Origin: Candidatus Izemoplasma sp.
GTDB lineage: Bacteria; Bacillota_I; Bacilli_A; Izemoplasmatales; Izemoplasmataceae
Assembly: GCA_007117555.1 (NCBI GenBank)
Contig: SKGI01000085.1
Span: 1-8,448 of the forward strand
Length of the DNA stretch: 8,448 nucleotides
Direction: 5' to 3'
In this document: in pieces, positions 5,173 through 8,448 of the stretch
Layout of the letters: every line of letters begins with the position of its first letter
Position numbering within the stretch: position 1 is the first letter of the stretch
Position numbers and translations under genes: made by a program
Notes under the pieces: generated by a model
The model's database searches: none
Seen by the model: the letters and a program-made list of their open reading frames with translations, nothing else
What the model was told of the DNA's origin: nothing

Positions 5173-5857
5173 ACAATTGATTCTTATTGGTTTGCTTGGG
5201 ATATTGTTTGGAGTCTTTTTCGTCTCGATGCAAGATATCCAAGAACTGTATAATACATTTGGTAAAGACTATATTGCGGCAACTGGATTTGCCGATACAG
5301 GTTCACGAAACTTAGTGACCGCGATCTTACTTGATTATCGGCTCTTCGACAGCTTATTTGAAGCAGGTATTTTATTGATTGCGGTGTCGGGTGTTATTTG
5401 GATTAGTAAACATGAAAGCCAAGAGAAAAATGCGCAGTTTATGCTCGATAAATTCAAAACACCTGATTTATTTGTGACCTTTTCTAGACTGGTGTATCCT
5501 TTGATGCTTGCGTTTGGTTTTTATGTCATCATCAATGGCCACGTGTCTCCTGGTGGGGGCTTTCAAGGTGGCGCCATTATTGCGACGGCGATTTTGATTT
5601 TATATTATATTGATGCCGATAAAGACACGAACATTGCGCTCATCGTAACGATTGAGAAAATTTTGTATATTGCGATTTTATTAGTTGCTTCTTTAAGTCT
5701 TGTAAGTCGCGGCGAACTTTTCACCAACTTTTTTGTCATTGATGCATCGCCGGATACAAAAGCGATTTATCTTGTCTTACTTAATGTGATGATCGGTATG
5801 AAAGTAGCTTTAGGACTTTGGACAATCTTTACAGCCTTTTTGAAGGAGGGACGCTAA
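5165..5857 (+). CDS. mrpB: MbhE-MrpB fusion antiporter subunit
   Basis: The 230-residue protein joins two modules. Residues about 1-80 resemble MbhE (the end of MrpA), with one helix at 4-20, the motif NLVTAILLDYRLFDSLFEA (49-67) and a second helix at 67-80. Residues about 100-225 are MrpB (MnhB domain), with GHVSPGGGFQGGAI (125-138) and four helices. Both contribute to the membrane arm of the antiporter. GTG 5165 is chosen because it overlaps the previous stop by 8 nt, like the preceding gene pair. AAGGA at 5149-5153 serves it, or GTG 5156 if spacing is short. An ATG at 5123 would give 14 more residues but overlaps the upstream gene by 50 nt. The start is the least certain in the operon; the function is clear. 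Confidence 0.9.
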   Translation: MIKQLILIGLLGILFGVFFVSMQDIQELYNTFGKDYIAATGFADTGSRNLVTAILLDYRLFDSLFEAGILLIAVSGVIWISKHESQEKNAQFMLDKFKTPDLFVTFSRLVYPLMLAFGFYVIINGHVSPGGGFQGGAIIATAILILYYIDADKDTNIALIVTIEKILYIAILLVASLSLVSRGELFTNFFVIDASPDTKAIYLVLLNVMIGMKVALGLWTIFTAFLKEGR

Positions 5858-5858
5858 C

Positions 5859-6200
5859 ATGAATCCCTTATTGACATTCGTTGTTATACTCATTGGATTT
5901 TATGGTCTTTCAACAAGCAGCAACATCATCAAAAGTGTGTTTTGTGTCACCATCATTGAATCGGGTGTCATTCTTTTGTTTCTCAATTTAGGGAATTTAG
6001 ACGGTGGCGTCATCCCCATCATCGGTGATGCACTGCCAGTGGGAGGCATTGCCGATCCCTTACCTCAAGCATTGATGATTACAACCATCGTTATCGGTTC
6101 AACCGTCACAGCGCTTGCACTGATGCTTTGTATTAAAGTCTTCCATCACTATGGAACCGTTGAATGGGCCGAAATATTAAGCCGGGAGAGCGGTAAGTGA
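5859..6200 (+). CDS. mrpC: Mrp/Mnh-type antiporter subunit C (NuoK-like)
   Basis: The 113-residue protein is a NuoK/MrpC homologue with three membrane helices (about 4-18, 25-44 and 71-93). The buried acid E34 (TIIESGVILLFL) matches the conserved proton-path Glu of the family, and DPLPQALMITTIVIG (66-80) is the MrpC/NuoK signature at the start of helix 3. A long GDALPVGGIAD loop precedes it. AAGGAGGG (5843-5850) gives a strong ribosome site for ATG 5859, one nucleotide after the mrpB stop. The stop codon overlaps the mrpD start. Confidence 0.95.
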   Translation: MNPLLTFVVILIGFYGLSTSSNIIKSVFCVTIIESGVILLFLNLGNLDGGVIPIIGDALPVGGIADPLPQALMITTIVIGSTVTALALMLCIKVFHHYGTVEWAEILSRESGK

Positions 6201-7816
6201 TGCTTTATGTCCCCATCGCCTTAATTTTCATCCCGGTTTTTTCGGCGTTGATAATTTACTTAATTAAGGCGCAATCAATCCGTTACCTTGCTTTCGTGGC
6301 ACAAATCGCGATGACTGTCTTAGCCATTTTATACTATGAAGCATATACGGGGCAGTTTGCGGACACGTTTTTTGTCATCGGCGGTTGGCATGAACGTGTT
6401 GGGATTAGTTTGATTAATGATGAATTAAGCTTATCCTTTGTGTTTCTTAGCTTATTTATTTGGTGGATGGTGTTAATTTATACGTTTAATACCGGTCAGA
6501 ATCACCGAACATTCTTGTTCTTCCTCATGTTTTTACAAGGGGTCTTTTTAGGGTTGCTTCAAACAAATGACCTCTTTAATATGTTTGTCTTTCTTGAACT
6601 AATGACCATTCTTGTGGCCATTCTGGTCGTCTTTAAAAAGGCGGGCGACTCATTTCGAGCAGGGATTTATTATTTGTTATTAAATATTAGTGGTGTCATG
6701 ATGTTTTTGATCGGCATCATTTTGATTTATTTTACTTTTGGCACCATCAATGTAAACTCGGTGCAAACGGTGATTGCGGCTGGAGAACTTGTGTCAGGGG
6801 ACGAAGTAGCATTGCGCTTTGCTTATGTACTTTTGATGGCGGGTATTAGCGTAAAAGCCGCTTTATTTCCTGTACACTCTTGGCTCCCAAAAGCACACGG
6901 TGTGGCGATGTCTGCAATCAGTGGCTTGTTAAGTGGTTTAGTCGTTAAGGGCGGACTTTATTTATTTCTTCGCGTCAATCAAATGTTTGCTGGGGCAAAC
7001 ATCGATTATGCGTTGTTTTTCTACATTATCGGCGCTTTGACCGCCGTCATTGGCGTCATGTTTGCGTTGACGCAAAAAGATATGAAGCAAGTGTTAGCCT
7101 ACCATACAATCAGCCAAGTTGGCATTGTCATGATGGGGCTTTCGCATTATGATCCTCAGACAGTTTATGGGGGATTATTGCATATCTTCAACCATGCGTT
7201 ATTTAAGTCACTGCTCTTTCTTGGGGCGGGTGTGATCATCAAAGCATACAAAACGAAGAAAATTAAAGAGATTCGCGGCGTGATGCGCACGATGCCTGTG
7301 GTGAGTATTTTTATGATTATTGGTATGTTATCGATTACAGGGGCACCGTTTTTCAATGGGTTTATCTCAAAATCCATTATCAAATACGGCATCCAAGACT
7401 CAGGCATTAAGTATTGGATTTTGTTTATTGTGAACATTGGCACGGCGACATCTTTTATTAAAATGGCGCAAGTCTTCTTCGGTCCAAAACCGATGACAAT
7501 TCGTTTGCGTTCACTTGAACAACGTATCGCATTGATGACACTTGCTTTTGCGTGTGTAGTGCTCGGAAACTTCTATATTCCAATCAGTACTGGCTTTTTT
7601 GGGGTTGATGTAAGTCATGTATCCGTATTTCAGTGGGAAGCATTTTTTGATTACGCAGTCGCCTTGATTATCGGTTTTTGCTTTTATAAACTTGTCATCG
7701 AAAAAGATCCTCTAACTGTACGAAAAATACGTGAGTTCAATCTATCTTTTGAAATGTCTAATTATTTGTTTGTGTTATATGTGGCTGTGATGACAGTGTA
7801 CTTTGTATTGCTTTAA
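6197..7816 (+). CDS. mrpD: Mrp/Mnh-type antiporter subunit D (NuoN/NuoM-like, MbhH-like)
   Basis: The large antiporter-like subunit, 539 residues with about 14 membrane helices, homologous to NuoM/NuoN of complex I. Key polar residues are present: E134 in VFLELMTILV (helix 5), K220 in GISVKAALFPVHSWLPKAHG, K251 in VVKGGLYLFLRV, H329, and K337 in NHALFKSLLFLGAG. These form the proton-translocating axis, so the subunit should be active. It is slightly longer than the typical 490-500 residues because of a C-terminal extension with an extra helix (about 521-539). The start is GTG 6197, overlapping the mrpC stop (GTGA), or ATG 6200; GGGAGAG at 6184-6190 could serve either. It is the last recognisable antiporter gene. 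No second antiporter-like (ND5/MrpA-type) subunit is in the window. Confidence 0.96.
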   Translation: MMLYVPIALIFIPVFSALIIYLIKAQSIRYLAFVAQIAMTVLAILYYEAYTGQFADTFFVIGGWHERVGISLINDELSLSFVFLSLFIWWMVLIYTFNTGQNHRTFLFFLMFLQGVFLGLLQTNDLFNMFVFLELMTILVAILVVFKKAGDSFRAGIYYLLLNISGVMMFLIGIILIYFTFGTINVNSVQTVIAAGELVSGDEVALRFAYVLLMAGISVKAALFPVHSWLPKAHGVAMSAISGLLSGLVVKGGLYLFLRVNQMFAGANIDYALFFYIIGALTAVIGVMFALTQKDMKQVLAYHTISQVGIVMMGLSHYDPQTVYGGLLHIFNHALFKSLLFLGAGVIIKAYKTKKIKEIRGVMRTMPVVSIFMIIGMLSITGAPFFNGFISKSIIKYGIQDSGIKYWILFIVNIGTATSFIKMAQVFFGPKPMTIRLRSLEQRIALMTLAFACVVLGNFYIPISTGFFGVDVSHVSVFQWEAFFDYAVALIIGFCFYKLVIEKDPLTVRKIREFNLSFEMSNYLFVLYVAVMTVYFVLL

Positions 7817-7884
7817 CGCGTAGGTTTAGTTACGCATAAAAACACGTCACGATTGACTCGTTTTTGAGTGAGGCGGTGTTGCTT

Positions 7885-8448
7885 ATGAGTAAAAAGAAAA
7901 CGTTACTAACGTTGCACGTGACGACGGCTTTAATCGGCTTAGTTTTGTTTGTTGTGTATCGATTGCTTAGTCGCGATTTGCCTGAGGTGGGTGTGTTTGC
8001 TTGGCGCATTGCACTCGGTTTAGCATTCGTGATTACTTATAGTGGTCTTTGGGTTTATTACGGTCAACGTAAGTGGTTTGTAATTGAATCGAAACGGAGA
8101 AGGTTTATACCGTGGATCGCTTTACTCATAGGCTTAGTATTATTCATCAGTCACGTGAGTCGTCCGACACTTTTATATCAGCGGTCTGAGACAGTGCAAA
8201 CAAGTGCCTGTGCCTTTCATCCTGATATGCGTTTGAATATGGCTGAATTTGCCCAAGCGCATCATCACGCTATTGTTGCGCTCGTCACATTTGATGAACA
8301 TCTTGAAACGTCTGTTTATCGCCCATTATTTACACGCCATGAAGTGCGCTCAGATATGCATACTTACGCGATCAGTATTCTCGAAACACCATTTTACCCA
8401 AGCCCGAAATATATCGATGAAGTGGTGGTTTTACAAGCGTCCAAACAT
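7885..8448 (+). CDS. Unrecognised membrane protein with extracytoplasmic domain, 3' partial
   Basis: A reading frame opens at ATG 7885 behind GAGGCGGTG (7870-7878) and runs without a stop for 188 codons to the window end. The first part has three likely membrane helices (about 8-28, 39-60 and 74-91). The basic N-terminus (MSKKK) and very basic loop QRKWFVIESKRRR (61-73) are predicted cytoplasmic, which places residues from about 92 outside the membrane. That exported region contains one Cys (C109), a HHH cluster (126-128) and alternating hydrophobic segments. I find no family signature; it does not resemble an Mrp, hydrogenase or ND5-like subunit. It starts 68 nt after mrpD with no convincing terminator or promoter between, so it may belong to the same transcript. 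The coding call is good; the function is unknown. Confidence 0.75.
   Translation, partial: MSKKKTLLTLHVTTALIGLVLFVVYRLLSRDLPEVGVFAWRIALGLAFVITYSGLWVYYGQRKWFVIESKRRRFIPWIALLIGLVLFISHVSRPTLLYQRSETVQTSACAFHPDMRLNMAEFAQAHHHAIVALVTFDEHLETSVYRPLFTRHEVRSDMHTYAISILETPFYPSPKYIDEVVVLQASKH

Noticed and set aside
7817..7884. Possible terminator after mrpD (GCGTA...TACGC at 7818-7835, and ACGA...TCGT before TTTTT near 7848-7865)
   Set aside because: The first stem is only 5-6 bp with no T-run, and the second is a 4-bp stem. Neither is convincing. TTGACT at 7853-7858 also has no -10 partner, so no promoter is called.
1..8448. Alternative genetic code (TGA as Trp)
   Set aside because: All tryptophans in the conserved proteins are TGG, and TGA ends mrpE, mrpF and mrpC at the expected lengths.
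1..8448. Mobile element, CRISPR array or defence system
   Set aside because: No direct-repeat array, terminal inverted repeats, transposase, integrase, nuclease or phage-like gene was seen; the genes are housekeeping, regulatory or transport types.

Overview
The window reads as chromosomal DNA from a low-to-moderate-GC Gram-positive-type bacterium: Bacillota, or a free-living relative such as the standard-code Mycoplasmatota. The support is strong AAGGAGG-type ribosome sites, sigma-A style promoters (several with an extended TGn -10), U-tailed terminators and short intergenic gaps. Tryptophan is encoded by TGG throughout and TGA serves as a stop, so this is not the Mycoplasma/Spiroplasma code. 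All genes are on the + strand. I see no transposase, integrase, tRNA, rRNA or CRISPR array. The genus cannot be fixed from the sequence alone.

Left part (1-1976): a stand-alone ArsR-family regulator closed by a near-perfect Rho-independent terminator. It is followed by a single-gene transcription unit encoding SelO (YdiU), the pseudokinase-fold protein AMPylase. SelO has its own extended -10 promoter and terminator, and carries Cys where the eukaryotic protein has selenocysteine.

Middle (2010-2793): a PadR-family regulator behind a strong promoter whose -10 box lies inside a perfect 8-bp inverted repeat, probably its own operator. A 30-codon small ORF with an ideal Shine-Dalgarno site follows 21 nt after the PadR stop, then a terminator. 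Next is a Nudix hydrolase of the ADP-ribose pyrophosphatase type (2877-3413).

Right part (3414-7816): seven tightly packed, mostly overlapping genes encode a Na+/H+ antiporter-like membrane module: MrpE, MrpF, MrpG, an MbhD-like protein with an added soluble domain, an MbhE-MrpB fusion, MrpC and MrpD. The order and composition match the membrane-antiporter half of Mbh-type energy-converting complexes rather than the textbook mrpABCDEFG operon. There is only one large antiporter-like subunit (MrpD), and no ND5-like MrpA N-terminal half or hydrogenase subunit is visible. The promoter has a GC-rich dyad filling a 19-bp spacer, an architecture typical of MerR-controlled promoters. After MrpD, an unrecognised membrane protein begins and runs off the window end.

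Most unusual are the standalone Mbh-like antiporter module, the cysteine-containing soluble extension on its MbhD-like subunit, the dyad-in-spacer promoter, and the padR-linked small ORF.
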